A stretch of 64,000 nt of DNA from a bacterium (GTDB taxonomy: Bacteria > Chloroflexota > Anaerolineae > Caldilineales > Caldilineaceae): the NCBI GenBank assembly GCA_016124945.1, contig WGMT01000031.1, forward strand, positions 62,001-126,000, read 5' to 3'. The translations under genes and the position numbers were made by a program. This document shows positions 46,263-57,200 of this stretch, in pieces (the first letter of the stretch is position 1; every line of letters begins with the position of its first letter). The notes beneath the pieces are model-generated. The model was not told the origin of the DNA. It was given only the letters and a program-made list of their open reading frames with translations, and did no database searches.

Positions 46263-47034
46263 TGTGCCTTCCTTTGTGTTGAGTTGAGGAAAACCGACAA
46301 TCGATAGTATATCACACTTTGCCGCTCTTGCATCTCACCCGCAATGAGGCGCAGGGCAATCGTATACTAAAAACGGCAGAAGGTGCAAAAAGGAATTTCA
46401 GACAACGTCAAGCGCAAACAGAGAGCAGTTGCGCCTGAAAAGTCACCTGAAACCTACGCATCACGCGCAGAACCGGGAAAGAGAACTGGGCTCAGTTTTC
46501 TGAACAGCAACAAGTTGCTGAACAGGCGTGCTGTGCAGGGAATGCGTCTTTCTGTTCAGGGATAGAAACATTGCTATCCAGCGACAGAATTTCACACTGA
46601 ACTGGTGGTCGTTTAGGGGCAGACATATTCTAACAGCGTCTTGAGAAGATTTCAACCCCGAAACAAGGCGGTTTTACAAAGAGGATGAAGCTTGCAAAAA
46701 AACCGAAACTTCTTGAAACTGTTGACGAGCCCAAAAGGATTTTGGGCAGACAACGTGTTGCATGAAACGTGTTGTCTGCGAAGAAGTGCTTAACAAGTAT
46801 ACATTGTACCAAATCTTTACCCGTACCACTATGCAAATAAACGTGCAAAGTGAATGTTACGGATCTTACGTTGTAGAAAATATGGACGACGCCGCTGAGG
46901 GCAGCGGGACGACGGACGACGGACGACGGACGACGGACGAGATTGTAACCCCGTTGCACGGAAATGAACCCTATGTTCGTCCACCTTCTTTCGTCCTCCA
47001 TCTACCAACCCACCCACGAAAGGACAGACTCACC
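46263..47034. other. Spacer between divergent genes with a GGACGAC array
   Basis: No supported gene in 770 bp. A perfect hairpin GCCCAAAA-GGA-TTTTGGGC lies at 46731-46749, followed by CAGACAAC/GTTGTCTG at about 46748-46780. The heptamer array GGACGAC is at 46907-46941. Confidence 0.6.
46907..46941. repeat. GGACGAC heptamer array upstream of an SDR gene
   Basis: Four perfect GGACGAC units and a final GGACGAG, the same unit as at 15781-15815. A degenerate CGTCC-containing stretch at about 46975-47000 could be the partner arm. Confidence 0.85.
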
Positions 47035-47766
47035 ATGACACAGCTTTCCGGCAAGATCGCCATCATCACCGGCGCGGGGACAGGCATCGGCAAGGGCATT
47101 GCCCGTGCCTTTGCACAGGCAGGCGCGACGTTGGTCCTCAGTTCGCGCAATCGCAGCAATTTGGAAGAGATGGCCGACGAGGCGCGCAGCCTGGGCGCCA
47201 CCGTCGAAGTCATCCCCGCCGACGTAACGGTAGAGGACGACGTCATCGCGCTCTTTGCACAGACGCTGGAACGCTTCGGCCGCGTGGACATTCTCGTCAA
47301 CAACTCAGGCGCGTTCGACGGTGGGCCGTTGGATGAGTTGTCCCTGGAGACGTGGCGCAAGGTAATCGACGTCAACTTGACGGGTCCTTTCCTGTGTGCA
47401 CGGGAGGCGATGAAGATCATGAAAGCACAGGGCGGAGGACGCATCCTCAACATTGGCAGCATCTCGGCGCAGATGCCGCGTATGGACTCGGCCCCCTATA
47501 CCAGCAGTAAACACGGCCTCGTGGGGCTGACCAAATGCATCGCCCTCGAAGGCCGCGCCCACGGCATCTCGGCGGGCTGCCTGCACCCAGGCAACGTCCT
47601 CACCGAACGGCGCAGCGATAGCGGCAAAGCGTCGGATCAGGAACCCATGATGACGGTGGACGAACTCGCGTCCATTGCCCTGGCGATGGCGGCGTTGCCG
47701 GGTCATGCCACGGTGTTGGAGGCGATTGCGCTGCCGATGGAGCAGTTGTATGTGGGGCGGGGGTAG
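47035..47766 (+). CDS. Short-chain dehydrogenase/reductase
   Basis: A 243-residue classical SDR. The cofactor motif is TGAGTGIGKGIARAF, then NNSGAFDGG, Ser in NIGSISAQMP and YTSSK with catalytic Tyr and Lys (Y-x3-K). ATG 47035 follows AAGGA and begins MTQLSGKIAIITGAG; the longer open frame upstream passes through the GGACGAC array and is not credible. The substrate is unknown. The stop TAG is directly followed by GGGATTGGTGATTGG repeats. Confidence 0.92.
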   Translation: MTQLSGKIAIITGAGTGIGKGIARAFAQAGATLVLSSRNRSNLEEMADEARSLGATVEVIPADVTVEDDVIALFAQTLERFGRVDILVNNSGAFDGGPLDELSLETWRKVIDVNLTGPFLCAREAMKIMKAQGGGRILNIGSISAQMPRMDSAPYTSSKHGLVGLTKCIALEGRAHGISAGCLHPGNVLTERRSDSGKASDQEPMMTVDELASIALAMAALPGHATVLEAIALPMEQLYVGRG

Positions 47767-47799
47767 GGATTGGTGATTGGTGATTGGTGATTGGGATCG
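47764..47799. repeat. GATTGGT heptamer array after the SDR gene
   Basis: GGGATTGGTGATTGGTGAT and further units start at the SDR stop codon. No opposite arm occurs; the spacer instead has a perfect terminator hairpin just beyond. Confidence 0.8.
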
Positions 47800-47845
47800 T
47801 GTTGAGGGTGTGAGCACGGGATTGGGGAAGATCTTAGGAGTGATG

Positions 47846-47897
47846 AAAACTGCGGATGTGGCAAGCTCTTCTCAAGCTTGCCACATCCGCAGTTTTT
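47846..47897. terminator. Bidirectional terminator with 22-bp perfect stem
   Basis: Arms 47846-47867 and 47875-47896 are perfectly complementary (AAAACTGCGG to CAAGCT), with a 7-base loop and AAAA/TTTTT at the ends. It serves the convergent SDR and RCC1-repeat genes. Confidence 0.93.
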
Positions 47898-47915
47898 GGT
47901 TGGGGTTTGAGAGTC

Positions 47916-50900
47916 CTATCTGGCGATGGATGGGAGGTAGATACGGCTATCCGTCACAATCTCTCCAACTACCACAATTTCAAATGCATACGCCTGCGCG
48001 TTGGCTAAAGTATCAGATGCATGAACTTCAATCTCCATGATCTGCTGTTTGTAGGGCGGCTCTAAGGTAAACTCTAGCTGCCCGAGCGCAGGTACGTAGC
48101 TATGGGGTATATGTCGGTTGTTCACAACTACTCGAATGCTGCTAGGATCAACCCCTACGCCGCTGTCGATCAAGTCTAGTTCGACAGTAAACGGCTTAGT
48201 GACATCAATGGTATCTGAAACCATTTCTGTCAGGACGATTTGTGGAGGAGCGGCCTCGTAGCCCACGGAATACGCTCCTAACTCCTCGATTTGAGCACTA
48301 ATGGTGCCAGACTCGACGTCATTGGTCGCGACAACAGGCTCCCAGTTATACAGAACCGGATTCCAACGCAAAATCCTGAGCGCCGATGGCATGGGAATCT
48401 CGCTGATGGCTTCCATATATACAACCGACAATGATGCAGATACAGGTAAAGTCAAGGTAACCGGAGAGAAAGAATATACACCTCCTTGAGCAAAACCCGC
48501 TTCAGGAACTGAAGTTGTTGACGACTCTGCTCGAAGTACATCGGATGATGCGATGGGTATCCATGCAACAACAGATACGTCGTTAGGTGCTGTTGACTCG
48601 GATAAGGAACTAGACCAGGCGCCGCCGCCACTAGGGGGGGGGATCACCAATCTCATTTGGATTGGTTTGTTGTTGCGTGATAGTGCAGTATCTAGTCGTG
48701 CGTTTTGACCTGGATTTAGCACTGAAGTGGCTTGGGTGAACTTATTCGCTACCTTGCCTAGCAGTGCTCCGATTGAACGAAGAAGATAGGTATCAAAACT
48801 CTCGGTACCATTTTGGACAAAGCTATCGTCGATATAGACCTCAGTGATGTATTGTTGACCATCGACAATGACACCTCTTTCAATTAGAAACTCTCTAGAA
48901 TCCACAAGATCAATGTTTGTTCCAACTTCTAGCTGCACCCCAACTATTTCGCCGCCCAGTGGTTCGGCATCAAGTAGCTGTACTTTATCTATCTGATAAA
49001 TCTCATACTCAATCTTAGATGCATTTTGAGCAATGGCAGATAGCTCATCATCGATCTCATCAATTCCAAACACCAATTCACCAGATATACGTTGATCTTG
49101 CCGGGTTGCATGGAGAAGATTACGTACGTTGGGTGCCTCATCTAGCAATTGACTTGTAAAACCCTCGTCGCCAACAATGAATCTGGTCTTGGTTCCACTC
49201 ATTGGAGTGCCATAAGCGAGACCATCGGGCACAATAGAACCGGAATCCACCTCAATGATGAGACTTTTAAGGTTTTCCGAGTTATAGATCAACTCTTGAG
49301 AGATTTCTTGAACTTGCTTAAATGCATTGATCTCCAAAACCTCAAGACCCAAAATGGACAAATTGAGCCCCGGCAAATCAAAACTGACTTCGTTAACATA
49401 TTCACTAAAGAAAGATCTTTCGCCGGTTTGTATACTTCGCTTCATGCCTGTGAGAGCAACACTTTCATAACTTCCAGAAGCGATACTGACATCAAGTATT
49501 GGAAAGCTCAATTTGTCATCGTTATCGCTAAACTGGAGCCCAACTTTGGCCTTACCGCCAAGTTCTGTGTTGCCAAAGCGAGAGACACCACTAGCAGTTG
49601 TATATTGATCCAGTCTCAGTGTTTCGCCCACAAACGCTTCGATTTCCTGTTTATACACTCGTGCTGCGGCTGTTAAAAACGGTGTACCTGGTCCAGTTAA
49701 CATCATCGGATCAGATAGGAGGCCACCTAGTATCATCAGCCCTTGATATGCCTGCTCATTGACATCCTCTGCACTCGAAAAAACTTTTCTATACCGCAAC
49801 TCTCCTTCCAGAGATGCTCCTACCTCCGCACCTGGACCTGTCACCGTGACAACTCCTAACTTTTTCTCATATAGATTTGCTCCAAATCCTCCACCAATCT
49901 TGCCAACAATCGAGTTTTCGAGATCGTACGTTTCGCTCCCGAGATTCGTTTTGCTGAACTCAATGTTGACGCCGGAACCACTTTCAGCTTTCAAAAATGC
50001 GATAACTCCCGCACTCATGCTGTTAGAACGGTGAATCTCCCATCTGCGTACCCGTTCACGGGGCAAAACTCGAATCTCAAACTGCATCGTTATTCCGGTA
50101 ACCCTACTACCATCTTGAAGATCTACACCTGTTACTTCTACACTTTTGCTTGTATCAGGTGCTTGATTCATCTTAGTAGCATACGAGAAGCGGCCTTGAC
50201 TGTCCGTCACAGATGAGGAGCTATCTGAAAAGTAGATAGTTGCATTTGCTACTGGCACAACGCCTTGCTGATAAGCAGGGTTAACGACTAAGCGAAAATG
50301 GCGGTAAGCATATCCAGCGGTCATCACCTTGCTTACTACCGAATCAGATTCGGGCCATATACGCTCGATAATGTATTCATCAACTTCAACTGCCAACCCG
50401 TGAATGTCAAAAGTGGTCTGTTCAGGGACATCGATGCCTATCTCTTCGAAGTCAAAGCCGTTGGCCTCAGCGGTAATGAAGTAGTGTCCAGGGGGTAAAT
50501 TCAAAACATAGACCCCATTAGCGGCTGTCGGTTGGCTGCGGTAAACGACATCCGTATCGTTGACAAGTATCGCCTTAGCCACAGCATTTGTTAGTGGATT
50601 ACCATCGCCTTTGATCACACCAGTGAGCGTAGATCCTTGGACCAACAGCTCTGCATTGTCGAAGTTGTAGTCAACACCATCTGTATCCATCAGGTAGATT
50701 TCAGCGCGCACAACTTTGCCGCCGATCTTCGTGACATTCAGTGAATTGGACACACGTACCCAATCACGGCTTCCAATCGTGTAGCGTGCTCGGTCACTTG
50801 ACTCAACAATGTTTCGATTCGCATCAAGAACATGAAGTTGCAGTTCGACAGTCCTCTGTATTCCAGGGACAGAGGCACGTACATCGATCCCATAGGTATA

Positions 50901-53900
50901 CGATGAATTGAGTTGTGGTGACGTGTGTACCTCCTGGTAAAACGAAAGACAACTGGTGCTACTCCCCGTAGTTGTAGCAAGGAAGCGCGTTCCATCACTT
51001 GGCGGACCATACGGATGGTCCGCCGTATAGGTCGCGTGACTACAAACAGCGTTATTCCATGCCCAGTAACCGTCCTTTAGCGGATTGGCATCCTCAAATG
51101 ATCGGTTCTGCAGGATTTGCAGTCCGCCATTACCCACAAATGAGTCAGCAAGCTGAACATCTGCGCCACTGATGGTTGTAGACTTCATTGGCGGAGTGAA
51201 TTGACGGCCCAGCGATGTCGCTACCACCTGATATTCACCGTTGGGTAAAGCAGATAGTTGGAAGTTACCGGCGCTATTGGTCTTGGTGGCATTCAGAACG
51301 CCATTGCCCACCGTCGTAACTACCTGTATGTCAGCAAGCGGCTGCCCACCCGCCGTTACTTGACCCGAAATGCTATACCGTTCAGGACCATACAACCGCG
51401 CGTTGTCAAAGTTGTAGTTGAGATCGTCCACATTCATGAGATAAACTTCGGCGCGGACGGTGACAGCATCCGCCGCGGTGATGACGATATCGGCGCTGAA
51501 CGACTGCCACTGATTCTGATCGACGCTGAAACTGCGCCGTTCGCTGCTTTGGATCAGCTTGCCAGCGGCATCCTGCACATGGATCTGCATGTCAAAATTA
51601 CGCACCACCCCGGTGATCGGCGCTCGCGCGGACAACGTGAACGTGTACTCGTCGCCAACCTGCGGGAAGTAACGCACGTCCTGTGCAAAGGAAAGACAGT
51701 TCTCGGCATTGTTGCGATGGGTTACCAGGAAGCGTTCACCATCTTCCGGCGGACCGGCGGCATCGTTGGCACCGTAGGTCCACGCGAAGCAGTCCGCGCC
51801 GGCGACGTCTTGTTTGATCCACTGCCAGTGGTTGTCCACGCGCGGGTCTTCGGCGACGTCGAAAGAGGCGTTTTGGAGGATTTGGGGACGAGTTTCTATG
51901 GGCCAAAGGACGTCAACGGGTATCCAACCTGGATTGACGCCTAACTGTCCGAAGCCGTTGTAGCCCCAGCACTTGACCCCATCCCCAACCGTCAACGCGC
52001 AGGTGTGAACAAGAGCAGCCATAACGGCGCTGACACCACTACTCAACCCACTCACATCCACCGGCGTGCTGCGCTGCGTACTCGTACCATCGCCTAACTG
52101 GCTGACAAAGTTGCCGCCCCAGCACTTGACGCCGCCCCCAACTGTCAACGCACAAGTGTGAGAATTACCAGTCGCAATGGCGCTGACGCCACTGTTCAAC
52201 CCACTCACATCCACCGGGGTTAGGCGATTTGAGATCGTGCCATCGCCTAACTGGCTGACAAAGTTGCCGCCCCAGCACTTGACGCCTCCCCCAACCGTCA
52301 ATGCACAAGTGTGAGAACCACCAGTCGCAATGGCGCTGACGCCACTGTTCAACCCACTCACGTCCACCGGGGTTAGGCGATCCATGCTCGTGCCATCGCC
52401 TAACTGACCGCTACCGTTGCGGCCCCAGCACTTGACGCCGCCTCCAACAGTCAACACACAAGTGTGAGAATTACCAGTTGCAATGGCGCTGACGCCACTG
52501 CTTAACCCACTCACATCCACCGGTGTGAGACGATCCGTGATCGTGCCATCACCTAACTGGCCATAGCCGTTCAAACCCCAGCACTTGACGCCGCCTCCAA
52601 CAGTCAACACACAAGTGTGAGAATTACCAGTTGCAATGGCGCTGACGCCACTGCTCAACCCACTCACATCCACCGGTGTGAGACGATCCGTGCTCGTTCC
52701 ATCACCTAACTGGCCATAGTCGTTCAAACCCCAGCACTTGACGCCTCCCCCAACCGTCAATGCACAGGTATGAGACAAACCAGTCGCAATGGCGCTGCCC
52801 CCATTGCTCAATCCACTTACATCCACTGGGGTGAAATGACTCGTACTTGTGCCATCGCCTAACTGGCCGGCGTTGTTGCCCCAGCACTTGACGCCGCCCC
52901 CAACTGTCAACGCACAGGTGTGAGAACCACCGGTCGCGATGGCGCTGATGCCACTGCTCAACCCACTCACATCCACCGGAGTGTGGCGCTGCAGGCTCGC
53001 ACTATCGCCTAACTGGCCGGCGTTGTTGAAGCCCCAGCACTTAATTCCACCCCCAACTGTCAACGCACAGGTGTGCAGATTAGCAGCCGAAATGGCGCTG
53101 ATGCCACTGCTCAACCCGCTCACATCCACCGGGGTGGAACGACTCGTACGCGTGCCATCACCCAACTGACCGCTGTCGTTGTCGCCCCAGCACTTGAGCC
53201 CACCCCAAAGAGTTAACCCACAGGTATGGTTAGCACCGGTCGCGACGGCGCTAATGCCACTGCTCAACCCACTCACATCCACCGGGGTGAGGCGATCCAT
53301 GCTCGTGCCATCGCCCAACTGACCCCTGCCGTTGCTCCCCCAGCATTTGACATCATCCCCGGTCGTTACCGCACAGGTGTGGTTAGTACCGGTCGCGATG
53401 GCGCTGATGCCACTGCTCAAACCACTAACATTCACCGGTGTGAGACGACTTGTGCGCGTACCATCACCCAACTGACCGACGAAATTGCGCCCCCAGCACT
53501 TGACCCCCCCCTCAGCCATCAAAGCACAAGTATGAAGCGAGGTAGTCGCAATGGCGCTGACGCCACTGTTCAGCCCATTCACATCCACGGGGGTGGGGCG
53601 ACTCATGTTCGTGCCATCGCCTAACTGGCCGTGGCCATTCCACCCCCAGCACTTGACCCCTCCCCCAACCATCAACGCACAGGTATGCTCGCTACCAGCC
53701 GCAATTGCACCGACGCCACTGTTCAGACTACTCACATCCACCGGCGTACTACGGTTTGTGGTCGTGCCATCGCCCAACTGGCTGGCACTGTTGAAGCCCC
53801 AGCACTTGACGCCGCCCCCAACCATCAACGCACAGGTGTGCTTACCGCCAGCAGCAATGGCGCTGACGCCGCTGCTTAGCCCAAACACATCCACCGGTAT

Positions 53901-54164
53901 ATTGCGAGTCGTGGTTGTACCATCGCCCAGTTGGCCGCTCTCGTTATCGCCCCAACATTTGACCCCGCCCCCAGCCGCCAAAGCACAGGTATGGTTGGCA
54001 CCAGCCGCAATCTGTATAGGCTGGTCTGCGGTCAGGTGGGACAAAGCAGCTGACTGGTCAACAACAGGTGATTGCACCGGCTCAGGCGCTGGTTGTCCGT
54101 AGATAGTGGAAGCGGTTAACAACACAGCAAACAGTGAAAGTAGAAGGCTCAGGCGCAGCTTCAT
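47916..54164 (-). CDS. Giant secreted RCC1-repeat (double propeller) adhesin-like protein
   Basis: 2082 residues from ATG 54164 (AAGGAG upstream) with a signal peptide ending TIYGQ. Residues ~50-765 hold 14 RCC1-type repeats of about 51 residues (HTCAL-GGGVKCWG-N-GQLGDGT pattern), enough for two seven-bladed propellers. Each repeat keeps two Cys, which may form disulfides outside the cell. Next come two copies of a carbohydrate-binding-like sandwich (QILQNASFD and QILQNRSFE), each followed by a carboxypeptidase-regulatory-like module (SISGQVTAGGQPL, TLTGVIKGDGNPL). A long unrecognised region follows and the tail is IYLPSIAR. Probably a surface adhesin or carbohydrate-binding scaffold. Followed upstream by the metzincin gene on the same strand. 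Confidence 0.9.
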   Translation of the reverse strand: MKLRLSLLLSLFAVLLTASTIYGQPAPEPVQSPVVDQSAALSHLTADQPIQIAAGANHTCALAAGGGVKCWGDNESGQLGDGTTTTRNIPVDVFGLSSGVSAIAAGGKHTCALMVGGGVKCWGFNSASQLGDGTTTNRSTPVDVSSLNSGVGAIAAGSEHTCALMVGGGVKCWGWNGHGQLGDGTNMSRPTPVDVNGLNSGVSAIATTSLHTCALMAEGGVKCWGRNFVGQLGDGTRTSRLTPVNVSGLSSGISAIATGTNHTCAVTTGDDVKCWGSNGRGQLGDGTSMDRLTPVDVSGLSSGISAVATGANHTCGLTLWGGLKCWGDNDSGQLGDGTRTSRSTPVDVSGLSSGISAISAANLHTCALTVGGGIKCWGFNNAGQLGDSASLQRHTPVDVSGLSSGISAIATGGSHTCALTVGGGVKCWGNNAGQLGDGTSTSHFTPVDVSGLSNGGSAIATGLSHTCALTVGGGVKCWGLNDYGQLGDGTSTDRLTPVDVSGLSSGVSAIATGNSHTCVLTVGGGVKCWGLNGYGQLGDGTITDRLTPVDVSGLSSGVSAIATGNSHTCVLTVGGGVKCWGRNGSGQLGDGTSMDRLTPVDVSGLNSGVSAIATGGSHTCALTVGGGVKCWGGNFVSQLGDGTISNRLTPVDVSGLNSGVSAIATGNSHTCALTVGGGVKCWGGNFVSQLGDGTSTQRSTPVDVSGLSSGVSAVMAALVHTCALTVGDGVKCWGYNGFGQLGVNPGWIPVDVLWPIETRPQILQNASFDVAEDPRVDNHWQWIKQDVAGADCFAWTYGANDAAGPPEDGERFLVTHRNNAENCLSFAQDVRYFPQVGDEYTFTLSARAPITGVVRNFDMQIHVQDAAGKLIQSSERRSFSVDQNQWQSFSADIVITAADAVTVRAEVYLMNVDDLNYNFDNARLYGPERYSISGQVTAGGQPLADIQVVTTVGNGVLNATKTNSAGNFQLSALPNGEYQVVATSLGRQFTPPMKSTTISGADVQLADSFVGNGGLQILQNRSFEDANPLKDGYWAWNNAVCSHATYTADHPYGPPSDGTRFLATTTGSSTSCLSFYQEVHTSPQLNSSYTYGIDVRASVPGIQRTVELQLHVLDANRNIVESSDRARYTIGSRDWVRVSNSLNVTKIGGKVVRAEIYLMDTDGVDYNFDNAELLVQGSTLTGVIKGDGNPLTNAVAKAILVNDTDVVYRSQPTAANGVYVLNLPPGHYFITAEANGFDFEEIGIDVPEQTTFDIHGLAVEVDEYIIERIWPESDSVVSKVMTAGYAYRHFRLVVNPAYQQGVVPVANATIYFSDSSSSVTDSQGRFSYATKMNQAPDTSKSVEVTGVDLQDGSRVTGITMQFEIRVLPRERVRRWEIHRSNSMSAGVIAFLKAESGSGVNIEFSKTNLGSETYDLENSIVGKIGGGFGANLYEKKLGVVTVTGPGAEVGASLEGELRYRKVFSSAEDVNEQAYQGLMILGGLLSDPMMLTGPGTPFLTAAARVYKQEIEAFVGETLRLDQYTTASGVSRFGNTELGGKAKVGLQFSDNDDKLSFPILDVSIASGSYESVALTGMKRSIQTGERSFFSEYVNEVSFDLPGLNLSILGLEVLEINAFKQVQEISQELIYNSENLKSLIIEVDSGSIVPDGLAYGTPMSGTKTRFIVGDEGFTSQLLDEAPNVRNLLHATRQDQRISGELVFGIDEIDDELSAIAQNASKIEYEIYQIDKVQLLDAEPLGGEIVGVQLEVGTNIDLVDSREFLIERGVIVDGQQYITEVYIDDSFVQNGTESFDTYLLRSIGALLGKVANKFTQATSVLNPGQNARLDTALSRNNKPIQMRLVIPPPSGGGAWSSSLSESTAPNDVSVVAWIPIASSDVLRAESSTTSVPEAGFAQGGVYSFSPVTLTLPVSASLSVVYMEAISEIPMPSALRILRWNPVLYNWEPVVATNDVESGTISAQIEELGAYSVGYEAAPPQIVLTEMVSDTIDVTKPFTVELDLIDSGVGVDPSSIRVVVNNRHIPHSYVPALGQLEFTLEPPYKQQIMEIEVHASDTLANAQAYAFEIVVVGEIVTDSRIYLPSIAR
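51890..54015. repeat. About 153-bp coding repeats encoding 14 RCC1 units
   Basis: DNA units share blocks such as CCCAGCACTTGACGCC, GTCAACGCACAGGTGTGAG and CATCGCCTAACTGGC. Some neighbours (for example units around 52140 and 52270) are nearly identical, indicating recent duplication or gene conversion within the gene. Confidence 0.92.
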
Positions 54165-54269
54165 GGGAAAGAACTCCTTGGATGATTGCGAAACATCAGC
54201 AGAGGCCAACAGTGTAGTTGGCTGGATTTAGGGAACGTCACCAGCAGGTATTGGTCTTCGAACCAGTAC

Positions 54270-57200
54270 TCAACGCGCAATGTCCTCCGGCTCAACCATA
54301 AGTTGATGCAGTGCCTGAGTTTGTTGACCGACGCTGTCCTGCACTTCAAGGAAAATCGAGTACTCGCCCGCCGGCAAGGACGCCAACTGTAACACCGGCG
54401 CATGCGAAACGATCTGATCGTTGACGCGCCAGGTGAAGTCGTTGAGCACGCCGTCTTCCAGGTCTGTGCCATGACCGGAAAGAATGATGGGTTGGCCGAC
54501 ATGTACGGATGCCGGGCCGTTGATCCATGCCCGCGGTGCTCGATCATCAAGACGCAAAGAATTGCCCGAACGCACTCGTGAGGTGAATGGCGTATCCGCA
54601 ATCAAGACCTCAATTGTCTGATTGCCACCGGGTAACGTCTCCATGGGCAGTCGAAGTACACCGTCTTCCACATCAACGCCCAATGTGATCCACCGTCCGC
54701 CACGGTTGAGCCGGATCAAGACCGGTTGCTCGTTCGGATTCCACTGAACTTCGACATGATCGCCGATTTCTTCGACAGTTAGGTTCAGTGTCTGTTGTGA
54801 AGTTGCGTTCTGTATCGAGCGCTCAGCCAATACTTCCTGTTTGTGGACAAATCGAACTGAAGCAAACGGCGTATGCGGGGCAGGCAACCATTCTACAAAG
54901 GACTGGAGGTGGAAGTCTCGTCCATGCACTTCTTCTAGGCTCACAGGGTAATGGGCGACCGTAGATCCCGCTTCGTCCACAAACTCAACGGCGTAGTCGC
55001 TATCAGCGTCAACTATACCTACCTCTGCAGTTGCATAATAGAGTGGGTGGATTGAGGGCGTTGCGTTTTCCGGCCATTGTATCCGCACAAGCACAGCGTT
55101 CTGTGTCATGGTGCGTGCCGCCTGCTGGCTGTAGTTCTGCAAATGTCGTTCATGGAGGCGTCGGTAGGTATAGTCAGAAACCCATTCAGGGCCGCTGTAG
55201 CTCATGAAATCTTTGGCAAATTCCGGCGCAGATGGACGCCAGAGCCGAGAACGGGTGATGTCCATGCCAACTTGCCCGACGGAGTCCGCGGGGTATGGAT
55301 ATTCCGGATTGCTGAAAGTATGGTCTTGACCGAAGACATGACCAAACTCATGGGCAGCCAATACGCCTGCGCTATCAAAAGAACTTCCTGGGCTTCTCGA
55401 TGTGTCAAACCCCACAGCCACGCCGTTGCCGCCCAGGCCAATGAACCCCGACGCGATGTACGTGACCCCATTCTCATCGGTCATCGACACCACACCGTAA
55501 TAGATTGTGCTTGCCGGAGCGCCTTCCGACGCTTTGAGGGTGCGCATCTGATCATGTAGCACAGCCAGCATTTCGGAACCATTACTGCCGTATGGATGGG
55601 CCAGGTCGATAGGTGTATGCCACTCGACCTCGATGTATGGAATTGGATATGAACGGAATACCCAATCAGTGAATACATCTTGGGTGGGTGCAGGGAATCG
55701 CAGACCACTGGGCAGCATTGTGTAATTGACCGGCACGATCACCACCCGCAATGGGGGTGTGGTTTGGAACTGAGTATCAATAGTGAGCGTGTTATTTTGC
55801 TCATCTAGCTCATAGACGGCGTTCGTGGCGTCTACTGTTGCGCGAAGAGAAACATCGCCATGCTGCCACTCTTGCGGCAAGAAAAAGTTGAAGCTGTGTG
55901 CATATGATTCACGTTTTGGATCTGGAAACAGTGTCCATCCATCGAGCCTGAGAGGTGACCCTGGGAGTGCATTCCCTGACCGCTCCCCTTCGAGTGTAAC
56001 CACCACATTCTCTAATGCTGTAGCAAATGTGGTAGCAACATGTACACGGGCAACGGTGGGGCGTTCGGCGATCAGAGGGACCTGATTGTCTAAAGTCTGT
56101 ACGGCCTGTGTTACCTCGATGGCCTCAACGGAAAGATCCGCAAGCGGAGCAATAAGCAAAGGCAAGAAAGACTCGAACGCCATTTCTCTAGGTACCAGAA
56201 TCGTCCAGCGCGACAATTGGTTGGTTTGTGCAGACACGATGTTGGCGTCAGTATCAATCTGACTTGAAGCTACCCGAACCCAGTGTCCGTCTATTTCCGC
56301 AAAGAGCGCCAGCGCTTTTTCGTCACCTATATCAAGCCCGGTGTCGTCATAGCTCACCTGTATGTTGAAAGGGACTTGCGTTTGGGTGATCGAGTCTGTC
56401 GCCGCCAACGAAAACACGGGCCCGACTTGCATTGCGATCTCAGCGCCAGTGACCAAGCCGGGTGCATGAACGGTATGTGTGACAGTCACGATTCCCGGCG
56501 TTGCATCTGCGGGGAATTGGTATTCGACATTTTCATGGCGTAGTGTGCTTGTTACACCTGTTAACGGATGCTCAATCGGGCGCGTGAACCAATATACGGC
56601 GAGGCCATACGAAGTCTGGACATAGAGATAGGGCAAATGCTGTGTAAATACCGTCCCTACTTCTGGGACAAACGCAAAGAGTTGCGGACTCTCTGGATTC
56701 TCTATGTCCACAACAAATACACCTTCTAAGGAATTGATATAGAGTGTGTTGCCCGAGACATTACCTAGCACTCCAGTCGGCGATAAGATAAGAGCCGCTT
56801 CCTGTGGATTCGACGCAGATGCCATGTCCATGATACGAATTCCACTTGTGCCTTGTGCAGTTGTCATCCTGTAGAAGAGCAACCCATCTTGCACCTCAAA
56901 ATCCAAGAAAGTCTGTGCAAATACACCTGGTGTTGGGTCAAAGCGCCCTAATTCTACGGGTTGTGCAGGATTAGCGACATCCAACGTGACAATGAATCCC
57001 TTGTTTGGATCTGTTTGCAGTACATACAGATAGGCTCTGGTATCCTCTACTGCGATCCCCCTGGCCACTTGGTAAGGCGGTGACGAGGGCATGAGAAGCT
57101 GACCCAGCACTGTCGGTTGTGATGGATTTGCAATATCGAGTATCGTAATGCCAACAAAGCTGTTGCCGATATCCTCCGCAATGTAGAGCGTAGAACCGAC

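Noticed and set aside
46383..46565. 60-residue open frame in the spacer
   Set aside because: No ribosome site, no recognisable family, and a composition consistent with chance.
46762..47034. Upstream extension of the SDR at 47035
   Set aside because: It reads through the GGACGAC array. The classical SDR N-terminus and a ribosome site are at 47035.
51890..54015. CRISPR array suggested by regularly spaced repeats
   Set aside because: The ~153-bp period is coding and in frame, producing RCC1 repeats; there are no unique spacers of constant short length.
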